Origin: Stenocarpella maydis | Taxonomy: Eukaryota; Ascomycota; Sordariomycetes; Diaporthales; Diaporthaceae | Assembly: GCA_002270565.1 (NCBI GenBank) | Contig: NQMI01000001.1 | Coordinates: 1,104,196 to 1,168,195, forward strand | Length of the DNA: 64,000 nucleotides | Reading direction: 5' to 3' | Part shown: positions 46,981-58,957 of the stretch, piece by piece | Layout: every line of letters starts with the position of its first letter | Numbering within the stretch: the stretch's first letter is position 1 | Made by a program: the position numbers and the translations under genes | The notes under the pieces: generated by a model | The model's database searches: none | What the model was told of the DNA's origin: nothing | Seen by the model: only the letters and a program-made list of their open reading frames with translations

Positions 46981-47630
46981 TATGCAGAATTCTGAGCTGG
47001 TCGTTGGTGGTATGAACGGAGGCTGTCGTCGAAAAGCCTTGGAATCGTAAGCAGGTGAGGTCAAGTTTGTGAGGTTGGCTATGATGTCGTTGCTTCCCCA
47101 ATTGGGAGAAATTGAGGAGCTATGGCCACCGAGTAATCTGTGCGCCACCGCGACACGGTGAAGCGTGCTAGGTACCTACTGTAGGTAGAGTACCTAGGTA
47201 CTCAAGTAGACCCCCCGCTTTTGCTGGTGCGAATATCTACGCCCACTAGGTCACTTCCTACTCAATTTATTAGTAAAAACAACTTCAGATGGAGAAATCC
47301 ATATTTAACGTTTGGGATCCATGTAACAGTAGAGGTGTATATTACTGACTTTAAGATCATGATAGTATATGCACTTCTTATATCATAACATGGTGTTAGC
47401 AGGACTTCAATGCCCAAAAAACTACATACCTAGTGCTTCCAAGGAAGGCCTAGGTCACGGGCTTCAACAGCAGGTCTTGGATCTGTCTGGACATTTCTAT
47501 ACCTGCCTGTCTCATTCGCAGTGCTAGCCTTGTTCGGTGAGGCCCTAAGGTTGAGCAAGCTGTTACCAAACCTCACTGGCACCATGCTTGCCTCCTGATC
47601 CTCAGCAGAACGATAGACCCACGTATCAAT
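46981..47630. other. Intergenic with repeat copy L
   Basis: It contains a run of interlocking TACCTAGGTA-type palindromes at 47169-47206 and the left copy of a direct repeat that flanks the MFS gene. AT-rich; no gene. Confidence 0.55.
47240..47465 (+). repeat. Left copy of a diverged direct repeat flanking an MFS gene
   Basis: The best-conserved core starts ACTTCAGATGGAGAAATCC at about 47283. It aligns with about 49671 onward with 6 differences in 37 bases, five of them transitions. A second matching block (GTTAGCAGGACTTCAATG against GTCAGCAGGGCTGCAGTG) lies about 110 bases further on. The outer limits are approximate. Confidence 0.55.
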
Positions 47631-49410
47631 CTACAAGTGATATCGGAACGACGGGTTCTCCCTGTCAGTCAATCCGGCAAAGGCCTGTTTATCCGTCACC
47701 TCGCCAGCCCCCCGTTCTCTCGTCTTGTTCTTCAAAGCGTAATACGCTCCAGCCAGAGGCGTAAATGCAACCAGCAGGGCCCAGGCGATGACGAGGGTAA
47801 GTTTGGCGCTCCTGAAACCGGGAGCCTCCCTGGCCCTGAATGTCTCTGGCCCGACAATATTGCCGACGGCGAAGGCAGCGTTCGCGGCCGCCGAGATGTA
47901 GGCGCGCTTAGTGTGCCCGGCAACATTACAGGACAGCCACTGGAAGACTATGACGGTTGCACCTGGGAGCACGTTGATCAAATACATGCCGAGTAGCAGG
48001 CCGCCCTTGTTCGAGTGCGGCAGGAAGCAGAGAAGGCATGCACCAACGGTGCCGACAGCCCCAGCGAAGGTGACGACAAGCCAGCGATGGCCAAAGTGCC
48101 GCACGAAGACGGCATTGCACATCGTGGCGATGATGTTGACCACACCGCACGGCATGTTGAGCAGTGCAGCCTCCTTAGAGGTGTAGTCGAACGACTTCAG
48201 GATGGTGGCAGAGTACGCCGTCACGACGCCAGAGCCGCAAAGTTGTAAAGTAATGTTTAGGAGCAGGAGCCAACAGCCGATGTCGAGCAAGCCCTCCAGA
48301 AGCTGGCCCGGGTGGAAGTGAGTGTTTTGGATGCCGGTTTGGTTGACTTTGACGTGCTCCAACAGTGCAACCTTGTCGTCGTTGGTCAAGAATCTCGCGG
48401 TCATGGGCGTGTCTGGCACCATGAACATGACAAGAATTCCAAACGCGATGGTTATGAGGCCAAGCACGAGGAACATCGCCTTCCTTTAGCACACGTTAGG
48501 GCGAAATATCCTGGATCATTCTCAAGCACAAAGATCGGGGGTGGGGGAGGGGGTGTGGCAGGAGAAGAATGTACTTACCACCCACTCAGAGCTGCCTCTG
48601 CCAATATATGCTGAAAGCCAAACGAGATCAGGCCGCCGAAGATCTGGCCGAGTCCCACTAAACACTGTCAACGATCGCCCTTTCTCTGCATGTTACATTG
48701 AGGATCAGGCTGTGTACATACTACCGCTGTACCAAAATGAAAAGCGAGTTGACTGCTCATCATAAGTGAAATATTGACTGGCGAGGAGTATCAAAGCCGG
48801 CAGGATCCCGGACTCGAAAGCCCCGCTCAGCACACGCAACGCGACCAGACCAGCATAGTTTCCGAGAGCGGCATGACAGGCGTTGCAGATTCCCCAGCCA
48901 ATGAGGCAGCAGCCCAAGAACTTTGCGACCGGCATTCTATTGAGAAGCCACACGTTCGGCAGCGAGAATACGAGTGACGCTATCCAGAAGTCGGCATAGG
49001 CGTGCGAGTAATCATTTCCTGTGAGGTTGATTTGCTGCGCCATGCCCATGATGTTGGCATACTAACCCTGGGTCAGTAGACGGTTCGAATAGCCCTTGCC
49101 AACCCCTCACTGGTCCGCGGTAACTTACGTTCAGCAGAACTTTGTCAAGGAAGTTTAATGTGTAACAACAGCAGAGGAAGGGGATGACACGAAAGTCGAC
49201 TCTTCTTCTCAAGGCACGAGTGAATGAGGCCTGTTTAGAAAGGCGAACCGCAGCTTCGTTCTTGTGCTGCTTGAGGAAGTCAAGTGCTTGGTCGAATCGA
49301 TTGACATCTTCAGAGCGACCAGATGACGCCGCGTCGTTATCTTTTGGAGTTCCATCGGATTCGCGGACACTGATGGCCTTCTCCACGCATTCAGTATCAT
49401 GTGCCATCAT
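47631..49410 (-). CDS. MFS transporter, anion:cation symporter family (allantoate/nicotinate permease-like)
   Basis: Exons are 49129-49410, 48722-49061, 48579-48657 and 47631-48483, giving 517 residues. The N-terminus is hydrophilic (75 residues). Helix 1 is FRVIPFLCCCYTLNFLDKVLLN. Typical Dal5-family strings follow: ANIMGMAQQINLTGNDYSHA, ALRVLSGAFESGILPALILLASQYF, FWYSG then GLGQIFGGLISFGFQH, and a C-terminal half with GHRWLVVTFAG and FQWLSCNVAGHTKRAYISAA. The set fits a twelve-helix transporter for an organic anion or amide such as allantoate, nicotinate or a vitamin precursor; the substrate is not readable. The gene sits between two diverged direct repeats in an AT-rich setting, which suggests an accessory origin. 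Confidence 0.88.
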
Positions 49411-51265
49411 GGTAACGGAAATGGTGTATCACATAACATCAGTAGTTTACATACGCAGGCAGTGGAGGGTATGTATAGACCGAAGAATGGCAGGAGTTTT
49501 GATGGAGTGGTGAATTTTTTCAGTGGCTGCCAACTTTAACACCAGCTGTGGTCACATTCTCCCAATATCTGTACACCTCTGCAAGCATCATAAATGTTTA
49601 GTGTGGTTGTACATTTTCTATTGGAAAGTTCAGACCCACCAGGTAAGACTTTGCCTAATCTTTTAATAAAAGCGACTTCGGATGGAGAAGTCTATATTCA
49701 ACATTTGCGATGCTTGCAGGGGTGTAGGTGCACAATATGTACGCATTTTGAGTTAAACAGACTCATATAGGTAAGCAAGTATTGGCTGGGTCAGCAGGGC
49801 TGCAGTGATGAGAATTTGCCAAGACCACGGTAATGTAAGCACTATCAAGGCCATGTAACGTCCACTCAACTATGAGTGGTTTGCCATGTCTTATGATTCC
49901 AAAGAACCCCGCAGAATCTTGCATCTGCGTGGCCGTCTAGCAAGCAGGCGCTGGGGACGTCCACAACACAATAAAGATAAACTTTGCAAAACGTCAACGT
50001 ACGTGACTTCGAGTGAGGTTGATTTGTGGACGCATGCCTCCTTCAAGAACGACCCTCAGTGCTGGTGATGCCGCTCCATTAGTGAACTTTCACAGAACAC
50101 GAACCACTTAACATTGGAAGTAGCTTGTGGCTTGCCTAGGTACTTGAAATTATCAATGAGTAAATCTGCTATTTGAGTCTTGTCAGGCCTAGGCACGCTT
50201 ACATTTCCTTGTTCATCCGCCTTATTGTCTAATAAGAAGCACGAAAGGTAATATTGCGGTCTTTGATGTTACCTTCCAAGGGTTGATTGGTTTGTTAAGT
50301 CTATAATGAGATACCGAGGAAAATCAGGCCTAGATACACGAATGACGAGTTTCAGATGCTGGAATTTAAACATATTACATTAGCATCACTTTCCCAGCAG
50401 CCCAAGGCTTTGGGGCCCGAATTTCTTTCTGTATGCTATTCAGGTAGGTAGGTTTTGGACAGCCGCAGTCCGTGATTGGCTTCTTCCTCACTCAGTGTGG
50501 TATCTACAGGGAATTTGGAAAGTCTCTCGTTATTATCCTGCAGTACGGTGGGATTCAAAGGGTCTACCTGTCACTGCAAAGACGTCTGTCACCACCTATG
50601 CTCGCAAATGAGCTTGAGCAAATTCCCCAGGGAACAAGAGGCTCTTCCATCATTGTAAGTAAGAGCCAGTCTGAGACTTTGAAATCTAGAAAAAAAGGTA
50701 ACCGAGACGTGTTGTTTAAAAGCATGTTCTTGCATCTGTACAATTAGTTCCGTATTCCTACATATACTTGATGAACAGGCACTACCACCAAGTTGGTTCT
50801 GCCGCAGATCCTTGTAATAGACCTACATGGCCGTTGCGGACGAGGTTAGGTTACAAAACATGTACATATCGTAGCATCGTGTGTTTGCCATTGCTGGTCG
50901 GACGGACAGGGGGCCCAACCGGCTACATACATGAACACAGACATGGGTTATCTAGAGCAGCCTAGCAACATGCGATGATAGCTGGCCAGCCGAGAGTTCA
51001 GATTGGAACTAGAACAAGATCATAGGTCTCCTTAGATGCGTGTAATAAGGTTTGCTATAAGATATGAGCGTTAGTAGATGTACACCTAGGGAGCTCGGGG
51101 AACCTTGACACCAGCTGGCAACTTGTCGCCGCCCCGGGGGGGGGGTTTATAGCCCACAGATTGTCTCTTATCTCATGTACCGGCCCCGTGTTAGAGGCAC
51201 ACTAAGGCATATAGCCACACCAACGTCACAAGAGACCGCTGATATAAAAGGGTCCGTTGTTCAGT
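49411..51265. other. AT-rich intergenic block
   Basis: 1.85 kb of AT-rich sequence with the right repeat copy, several CCTAGGTACTTGA-like motifs (50134) and a G9 run at about 51138. No supported gene; frames are under 95 codons. Confidence 0.55.
49635..49835 (+). repeat. Right copy of the direct repeat flanking the MFS gene
   Basis: The core at about 49671-49707 and a second block at about 49788-49808 match the left copy at 47240-47465 in the same orientation and order. Most differences are transitions. Confidence 0.55.
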
Positions 51266-51346
51266 GGCCATGTAGATCAATCGTAGATCGCCACTCTCCT
51301 ATAACGGGACAAGTGGAGGTTGCGGGTTCAAGTCCCGTCATGGTCT
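51266..51346 (+). tRNA. tRNA-Arg (anticodon CCT) with a 9-base intron
   Basis: Acceptor stem GGCCATG pairs with CATGGTC (one G-T pair), followed by discriminator T at 51346. The D stem is GATC/GATC. The anticodon stem is CCACT/AGTGG, with anticodon CCT at 51298-51300. A 9-base intron at 51302-51310 follows position 37, the canonical place. The T arm is GCGGG/CCCGT around TTCAAGT, giving a perfect B box (GGTTCAAGTCC). A T-rich stretch after the gene can serve as pol III terminator. The D loop is AATCGTA and lacks the usual GG pair, so the gene may be divergent or weak. Confidence 0.72.
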
Positions 51347-51790
51347 TTATCTTTTATTGCTTTTGTCTCCTTTGTGTTTTGAAGTTTTTGCTGGCACAAG
51401 TTGACGGTAACGTGGGCGTAGGCGGCCTGATGAAGCAAGCCCGCTGCAAGGCAGCAAATACTCGAGCCTCTATTCTCAGGCGTTTAAGGCAAGACACTTA
51501 GCATTCACAAATAATGCCCAATAAAAGCAGTGCTGATAATACTGAGCATCTTGTATTTTTATTTTTTATTTTCTTATGGGGTGCCTCTCCAAGCTGATAT
51601 CGTCTGTTGGTGGTGGCTCTTCTGTGGCAAACGATGGGCCATGAATGCCAGCTTCAAAACATTCCCGTCAGTTTGGACAAAATGCGCTTGAGCTCGAGGG
51701 AGTAATGCTTGAGATATTCAAAGATAGATTATGTCCTTCCCCGGTCCTATAGAGTCTTACATGCTCTGTACTCTGGTCCATGCATCTAAT
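51347..51790. other. Intergenic
   Basis: The T-rich tract after the tRNA and the 3' flank of the MFSD10-like gene; nothing else is seen. Confidence 0.5.
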
Positions 51791-53229
51791 TTACGCCTGC
51801 CTCCCAGATTTCGCCTTGGCGCTCTTGACACTCCCCGCGGGTGTGCTCAGTCCACCAAACACGATGGCAGCCACCCCGGCTATTCCAGCAGCACCAATGG
51901 CGTAAGCGACCTCACGCCCAGCCCACCAGTATACACTCGTGAACAAAATGGGGCCGAGCCCACGACCGACCTGACCCCAGCTCCTCATCACGCCAAGCTT
52001 CCCGCCCCTCTCGTCCTCGCCCGCCTCGAAGGACGCCAGGGCGTTCAGGCCCGTCACGACGGTCGCGGAGGTTGTGGCCAGGAATGTGGCAGCCACGTAC
52101 AGCATAGACACACTTGTGAGGCGGCCGAGGAGGGCGAAGGCGAGCAGGCACGCAACGACTCCGGTCTTGACGGCCAGCAGCGGGGGCAGGCGGCGGGTCA
52201 CGCCGCCTTGCAGGATGGACGCGACCAGCCCGACGAAGCCGAGCAGGCGGCCGTTCTTGGCCGAGGAGTAACCGAAGAGGTCATAGGTCATGAAGGGCAG
52301 GGAGAATTCCATGCCGGAGAAGAACAGCAGGAATGCAAAGTGAGTCAGGTTCAGGACGAAGTGGGAGTTTGTGCGCTGGACGGGCTGCTGCTCGGAGGAC
52401 TTGCCGTTTGTCTTCTCGTCCTTTGTGGCCTTGCCATCCGCGCTGTCATCGGACATGGAAGGCAGCGTCTCGGGCAGCGAAGTGTAGAGGTAGGCGGTCT
52501 CGACGACAATCAGGAACAAGCTGAACCCCGCGGCGGTCGCGAAGGGGTTGGCGGCCACGGTCGCGATGCTGCTGAGCCAGGCGCCGAGGGCGGGGCCGAA
52601 GGTGAAGGCGATGGAGAAGCACGCGCCGATCAGGGCCATGGTGCTGCCCCGCGAGGAGCTATCGCTGATGTCGGTCGCGATGGCCGTGGCCAGCTGGACG
52701 TTGCCCTCGGACAGCCCGCCGACCACCCTGCTCAGGAGGAAGGTGCGGAAGTCCACCGCCATGACCCACAGCAGCACCGAGAGTATGTTGCCCATCATGC
52801 TGGTCAGCAGCGCGGTGCGGCGGCCGTACCTGTCGGACAGAGTCCCGATGATGGGCGACGCGACGGCCTGGAGCAAGGAGAAGAGCGAGCCGAGGGCGCC
52901 GCCGAGCAGTACGATGTCGTAGCGAGAGTCAATGGGGCGCGCGAAGGCGGCCTTGTAGGCATTGAGCTGGCTGAGGATCCATGACAGGATTGTGTCCCTG
53001 GGAGGGGCGGTCGGGTCGGTTGGGGCCTCGGAGTTGCGGTAGAATTCGAGGAGCTTTGGGAAGAGAGGGAGGATGAACGTGAAGGATATCTGGCGCGAGA
53101 CATGTCAGCTGCTGGGTTGCGGACGAGACAGGGCAACAGATACTATAGACTTACTAAATCCAGAAGAAGAGAAATGAAGACGACCTTGAGCACCCTCTTG
53201 CGGGTGGCTGGGTCGACTGATGCAGCCAT
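51791..53229 (-). CDS. MFS transporter, MFSD10/tetracycline-transporter-like
   Basis: Exons are 53155-53229 and 51791-53089, giving 457 residues; intron GTAAGT...GCGCCAG joins LLLDL to ISFTFILPLFP. Twelve hydrophobic segments are present. Motif A is read as GTLSDRYGRRTALL between helices 2 and 3, and motif C-like Gly-rich helix 5 as ACFSIAFTFGPALGAWL. A charged loop of about 45 residues rich in Lys, Asp and Ser separates the two six-helix halves. The family (human MFSD10/TETRAN, yeast Tpo1-distant) exports organic anions; the substrate is unknown. A GC-rich ORF on the opposite strand (51731-52984) is its shadow. Confidence 0.88.
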
Positions 53230-54249
53230 GGTGGTCCTCGGGCGAGGCGATACAGAGGGCAGAACGAAGGTGGTGAAGAGGGCCAAAAAAAAAAAAAGAC
53301 AGCTGCAGTCGCTAACAGCTACGAAGCCGCGGGCGTTGGACAGGACGAGGCTTGACACAAGGAAGGACGGGACGACCAAGACAAAATGTCTGGAGACTTC
53401 GACGGGGTTGGTCGCGTTTCAAGGCTCCAGCAGTTGTGTGGACTCAGGTACGGCACGGTACGCCAGTACGCCCGTACGCCCTTACGCCAAGCAGCGCTGT
53501 GCAGTGGGTGCGTATCCGTGCAGCAGACAGCTGTCATTTCTGGGACCTCGGGCCCCGGGCTCTCGGACGGACCCGTTCAGCTGCAGGTCCACAGCGGTCG
53601 AGCGCCCCAGATCCTAGCGCAGATCCCGACCAGTGTGGTGTCGTCGTCTTCTGGCCCACAACCCACACACCCCAACGCTCCGTGGTGACCCGGCGCATTG
53701 CTGCTTGGTTTAATTTACCTAGGCATGGTTGAAAAGCATCAGACCCCCTAAGGAGTTCTACACGAGTCAATACTGCCTCAGCCTGCGCCGAAATCAGCAC
53801 ACTCGAGCAAGATTGGCAACCCTCAGTTCGACTAGTCACCCACCCCACCGTCAGAGAGCGCATGCCAGTCCTCCACAGCTAAGCGTGAGCACATCGTATT
53901 GTACTGGCCAGCGGCCGTTACTGGTATGGTGAACAGACGCCACTGTGGTGCAGTGGACACTTGCGAGTGATCTGACCTCGAGGCCAAAAGAGATGCTGAG
54001 CTCGATAGACGGTCCGAATCCGTCGTCGATTCATTCGACTGCACTCTATACGTGCTGGAAATCTATGTAGTACTATGCCCTAACTTCCCCTTCGACTCGC
54101 GAGCGGCTTTCACGCCCCACCACTTTCGGTACCAAACCAAACCTGAATCGCCACCTGGACTCCTCCAGCTCTATCTATACACAAGCTCTAGGCGACACTG
54201 CATCGCCCGTGTCTCTCTCGGACTCGCGCCTCCCCCAATAGTCCGCAAC
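53230..54249. other. Intergenic
   Basis: Promoter of the MFSD10-like gene, with an A13 run at about 53285 and a GTACG-rich stretch at about 53448-53490. No supported gene. Confidence 0.55.
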
Positions 54250-55083
54250 TTAGCTCGCTGCGACCAGGCTCATATAGACTCCCCAGACAACACCGGCCAG
54301 AGAGCCGACGAGGTTCCTCCCTTCAACGCTCTTCACCACCACAAAGTTGAACAAGCTTACCAGGGGCCAGAGCCTCAGCCCTGCCTTCATGATCGGTAAG
54401 AACTCCACCTCTGCCTGTTCCAGAACCAACCTCCAGTCGACCTGGCTGTAGTCGAAGGCATTCCCGCTGGTCAAGAACGCGATGTCGGACGATTCGGTGG
54501 CAAGAGCCCTGTGAGACATGGCCTGTTTGATGCCATGGACGAAGCAGCTGAACATCAGAGTGTTGAGGGCGGCGCCAATGGTCTGGTCGAGGATGAACTT
54601 GATGACGGTGTTGGTCACGTCAAGCTTGGTCTCGACGAGCTTGCCCTCGCGGGCCTCGCGGTCGAGCTCCTTCTCATCGGATCCGGATGCCGACTTTATG
54701 GCCTCTGGTGAAGGGACGGTCTTGGTAGCTGGAAAGGTGGACTCCAGGAAGTCTTGCCCTGCAGAGACGTGAGTGAGCAGGCCATGCTGTGTAACACCAG
54801 CTGCGAGGGAGCTCGGTGCAGGGAAGAACCGGACATGGTCCCCAGACGTACACAAGAAGTTGGGCGGTGTGGAAGCAATAGTAAACAGAAGAAATTGGAC
54901 AACAGGAATCCATTCAATCACAAATTGTGTCTAGGAAAAAGTAAGCCGACACACGCGGTTGAGGGTCTTCAGAGCCCATCATACATCGCTCCGGTATGCC
55001 GTGATGGCCTGGGCCAGTATGTTTGATGTTGCGCTCAGCACTGCGCTTTGAGCGGTGGCTGACACAATCGGTGGGATGGCCAT
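54250..55083 (-). CDS. Mpv17/PMP22 family organelle membrane protein
   Basis: Exons are 54985-55083, 54852-54930 and 54250-54758, giving 228 residues. The N-terminus (MAIPPIVSATAQSAVLSATSNILAQAITAYRSD) is followed by FVIEWIPVVQFLLFTIASTPPNFL. Splicing then restores the family motif WQDFLESTFPATK. The C-terminal half has KFILDQTIGAALNTLMFS and the signature WPLVSLFNFVVVKSVEGRNLVGSLAGVVWGVYMS. Family members form or regulate channels in the peroxisomal or mitochondrial inner membrane. An acidic/basic insert (EKELDREAREG) before the third helix is typical of the fungal branch. Which organelle is not certain; similarity to PXMP2 favours peroxisome. Confidence 0.88.
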
Positions 55084-56062
55084 CTCGACGCTGGTCCTCT
55101 AGCTAGTGCTGGCTCCTGGACAAAGTCCTAACAGGTCTATCTGCACGTTGGTCTGCTTTGGTATGGATTGTCACCGTGGCTGGTTTGCTGGGTAGCAGCT
55201 TGCGTCACGGAACAGCCAAGAGCTCACCACCGTGTTCACTCCACCCCCCTGCTCCCCCCGCTTCTGGCTAACCCTAACCTGCGAGAGGACCGTGCCGGTT
55301 GCAACGCCGTATTTCGACTCCCGCCTGTGCACGAGATCGGCCGACTTCCTTTGCCCCGAGGCAAAACACAGCGATTCTGGTCGGCAATCTTTTCGCTCGT
55401 TCCCTTTCAGTCTGCCTCCCGAGATGGATCACTGACTGACAGTTTAAACCACCGCACTGGAGTGGTCGTCGGCCCGTGTCAAGCCCCGATGTAAGCAGTC
55501 GTCTCTCAGTCCAAGTCCCATCCCGCACGTTCCGTTCCGTCTTTCGTCTTTCTGCTCCGGCCCACCGCGCCGTGCAGCACGGCGCAGTGGCACCTCCGCA
55601 ACCGATGGCCGAGGCTTCTCCAGGCCCCAAGCCCGACAAAGCCCCGGCCACGGCCCGAGATACCGCGGCATTGCGATCCTGAGTCCCCAGCTATTATCCA
55701 AGATTTGCACTACCAGTCGTTGTTACATCCACACCTATAAAGCGTCATGCTCCCACCATCGCGTTCCCGGCTGGCATGTCCAGCTGTTCTGGTACCGCAT
55801 CAGAGAGCTGTTTCTCCAGCGGTGCTGCTCACCACACCACATATGCGAGCGAGACTTGCTAGACCGGTCTCTCATTGGAAAGCTGACAATAATGCTGCAG
55901 TCTTTACAGCCCTCGCATTCGCCACGGGGTTCCAGGTCACCCGAATGTGACCCGGCCTCGTCATCACTGTCAATCTCTTTCAATCTCGCCTCAGCTACTC
56001 ACTCTCAGCCGCCCTCACCTGTCTCTTCCGTCTTCTCATCCACGTCTTCCGCACGGTCCAGC
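55084..56062. other. Divergent intergenic region
   Basis: Promoter space between the Mpv17-family and Cab2 genes. The frame upstream of 56063 is open to 55856 and encodes a Ser/Pro-rich stretch, so the Cab2 start could lie further upstream. Confidence 0.5.
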
Positions 56063-57369
56063 ATGGCGTCATCAAGTGAAGCAGAGCTGATGTCCACCGA
56101 GGCTGAGAACCACTACTTCAGCTCGAACCCTCCTCCAAAGGACCTCCCAAAGCATACCGCCCAGGCCGAGGAGTTCATCAAGTTCCACAATGCTGCCAAC
56201 CGCCGCGTTTGTCTAGTCACCTCAGGCGGTACCACCGTGCCCCTGGAGAAGCAGACAGTCCGGTTCATCGACAACTTCTCCGCAGGGACCCGCGGCGCCA
56301 CGTCTGCCGAGTACTTCCTCGAGGCCGGCTACGCGGTGATATTCCTGCACCGCCAGTTCTCCCTGCTCCCTTACTCGCGCCACTACAGCCACGCAACGGA
56401 CTGCTTCCTGGACTTCTTGACCGAGGGCCAGGACGGCACCGTCGTCGCCAAGCCCGAGTTCACGCCCAAGATGCTCTCGGTGCTGCGCAAGTACCACTCG
56501 GCCAGGAGCCAGAACCTGCTGCTGACGCTGCCTTTCCTCACGATCGGGGACTACCTGCACGAGCTGCGCGCCATCGCCCGCCTCATGCAGCCCCTGGGGC
56601 CGGACGGCCTGCTGTACCTGGCCGCCGCGGCGTCCGACTTCTTCCTGCCGCAGGACAGGATGTCAGAACACAAGATTCAGAGCACGGGCGCCGCGGACGG
56701 CGTCAAAAAGGCGGCCACAAAGGCGGAGACAAAGGCCTCGACCAAGGAGAGCTCGAGCGAGGAGGAGACTTTTGACAACTTCGACTCGAGCCCCCAGGTG
56801 CCGAGGAGTAAGAGGCTTGTGGTGGACTTGGACCCTGTGCCGAAGTTCCTGAAGAACCTGGTCGACGGCTGGGCGCCGCAGTGCATGATTGTGAGCTTCA
56901 AGTTGGAGACGGATCCAGGTAAGCCGACCCCGTCTACCCATGCAACCTCTGCCTCCGTTAGGTCGGCCATCAGATTCCGACCATTTTCTTCCCCACCGTG
57001 GAGCTTCCCACCCGTGATGCTGACCCTCGGTGTCAAGAAATACTCGTGCACAAGGCAAAGTATTCCCTCGAGCGATACAGCCACAACCTCGTCATCGGCA
57101 ACCTCCTGTCCACGCGCAAGTGGGAGGTCGTGTTTGTGTCGCCGACCCGCCCGGACAAGTGGATCCGCGTGCCCTCGGTTCAGGCCGCGGCTGGCCACAA
57201 GAGGACCATCAGCGAGACCGAGAAGGAGAGACCCCTGGATCCTAGCACGCTGCCAGAGGGAGATCCCGAGGTTGAGATTGAGAGCATCATCATTCCTGCT
57301 CTGAAAGAGCTCCACACTGCCCATATTGCAGAGGCTAAGGGCACGGGGAATGGCGCAAAGGTGGTCTGA
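56063..57369 (+). CDS. cab2: Phosphopantothenate-cysteine ligase (coenzyme A synthesis)
   Basis: Exons are 56063-56918 and 57038-57369, giving 395 residues; the 119-base intron (GTAAGC, branch GCTGAC, acceptor TCAAG) joins KLETDP to EILVHKA. The nucleotide-binding part has VTSGGTTVPLE (about 52-62) and DNFSAGTRGA (70-79). Further on come YLAAAASDFF, MIVSFKLETD and YSHNLVIGNLLSTRKWEVVFV. The enzyme joins 4'-phosphopantothenate and cysteine, the second step from pantothenate to CoA. Between SEHKIQS and KRLVVDLDPVPKFLKN there is a low-complexity Lys/Thr/Glu/Ser insert of about 40 residues, as in other fungal versions. An alternative start at 55856 would add a Ser-rich 69-residue leader. Confidence 0.92.
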
Positions 57370-58957
57370 TGGGGCTACATGTACTGCCAGTGCTGGAGAA
57401 ATTCTCTTCGTTCTCGGATATTGGAGGCGGCCATTGACAATTGCCTTGCTGTAAATACGCAAGTAAGTATATGCATATATTATGTTATGGGGAGAGCTGA
57501 CGCCGCTGGAGCAATGTCGCTGTCTCGGCCTTAGCAACTCAGCGCCGCGTGGGGGGGAGCATTGATCACGTGCTCAAAACGCCACGAAGTCAACACCAAC
57601 CCCTCAATAGACTACTAGTATAGATTATTGAGACATGAAGCTGGGTCGGATCCGATCCCAAGTAGTAATGCTCAAATGACACCTCGTGGGCGAGGCTTTA
57701 ATGGACCCACATGATATAGAGTATACACGGTTACAAGTCCTCAATTTCTATTGACCTTAGACATGATGCTCTAAAATGCAACTTAGGTCTCATAGGTATT
57801 CACTTGCTGGCACAAATCAGCACCGCTACTAGTAATACATCTACGTTCGGCTTTCAATAGAGTTCGACAATATGCCGGAATTATTCAAAGGTCTCGGATA
57901 ATACTCCTCGCAGTCGGGAGGACAAGGATTTTCTAATTCTCGCCAGAAATACCGAAACAATTACCGGATGTCTAACAACAGCCCATTAAGTGATTTCTTT
58001 TTTGGGGTCCAGGCAATTTCTTTTTTCTTTTTTTTTTCAAAAAAAGGGGGGGGGAGCTTCCAATCCTGCAGATGGATGAGTCGGGACAATAGTTATAGGA
58101 TTCTTCTAGTATTGCAATCGACGTAACACTTGGCTTACGCCGTGTCACCTATTACCTTGTTTGTCCTCAAGTCGGACCCTGACAGGGGACATCTGGAAGC
58201 TTGGTGTGAATAAGATAAGAGCCTAACGCGCGGACTAAGATAATACGGCCTCGTAGGATTGGTGAAGCCAAGTCGCCCAATCATGGACGAGAAACCAGAA
58301 TGCGCACGGTAGCAATGAGAGCGAGGCTGAATGCTAGTGTCGCTCATGGCCATAGGGCATCCCGAGCACGTTCGTATTTCAGTACGCTTCCTCTGTCACT
58401 GTGCCTGCCATTCCACGGCTCCAGGTTGAATGAACATACAGATATGCACTGAGATTCCTGGGGGGGGGGACCACGGGAGATTTTCAGAAATGGTGTAGGA
58501 TCCACTGCATCCGCTCTGGATCTCCCGGCGCCCAACGACCTTATCGCCTTGGTCCCCTGACGCGGGGCCTACTTACGTCTGGGACCGGAATGACTCTTTC
58601 CAAGCGTGTTTGATAAAGGAGGCCCAGATAAAAGAGGCGTTAACCTCTTTTGCGGAATTTCGTGGGGCGCGGACGCTTATATGAAGAACGCAAATAATGC
58701 TGATAACGGGGGCTTACTCTGTGGCTTGGCTAATACGACCTGCGAAACGGGCGACTGACGCGATCAGTATGCGAACAAGTGTGTTTAATTAATTAAGTAC
58801 TATTTCGAGGAAGATATCAACATCTTCCGACTGCGCCCGCTGAACGAGCCCTATTTTGCGGTCCCATATCCCTATGCAGGCGTATGGCCAGCAGACCATA
58901 CTGGGCATGTATCCCGGAGAAGCTTGCACCTTCTCTCTCTGACGCGGGCCTCGGCGT
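57370..58957. other. AT-rich accessory spacer
   Basis: No supported gene. A T-rich/A7/G9 homopolymer cluster at about 58010-58056 and numerous stops in all frames mark degraded sequence. GC content falls sharply after the Cab2 gene. Confidence 0.5.

Noticed and set aside
51731..52984. 417-codon plus-strand frame opposite the MFSD10-like transporter
   Set aside because: Shadow of a GC-rich coding strand. The minus-strand product has twelve helices and motif A, while this one is low-complexity Gly/Gln/Arg.
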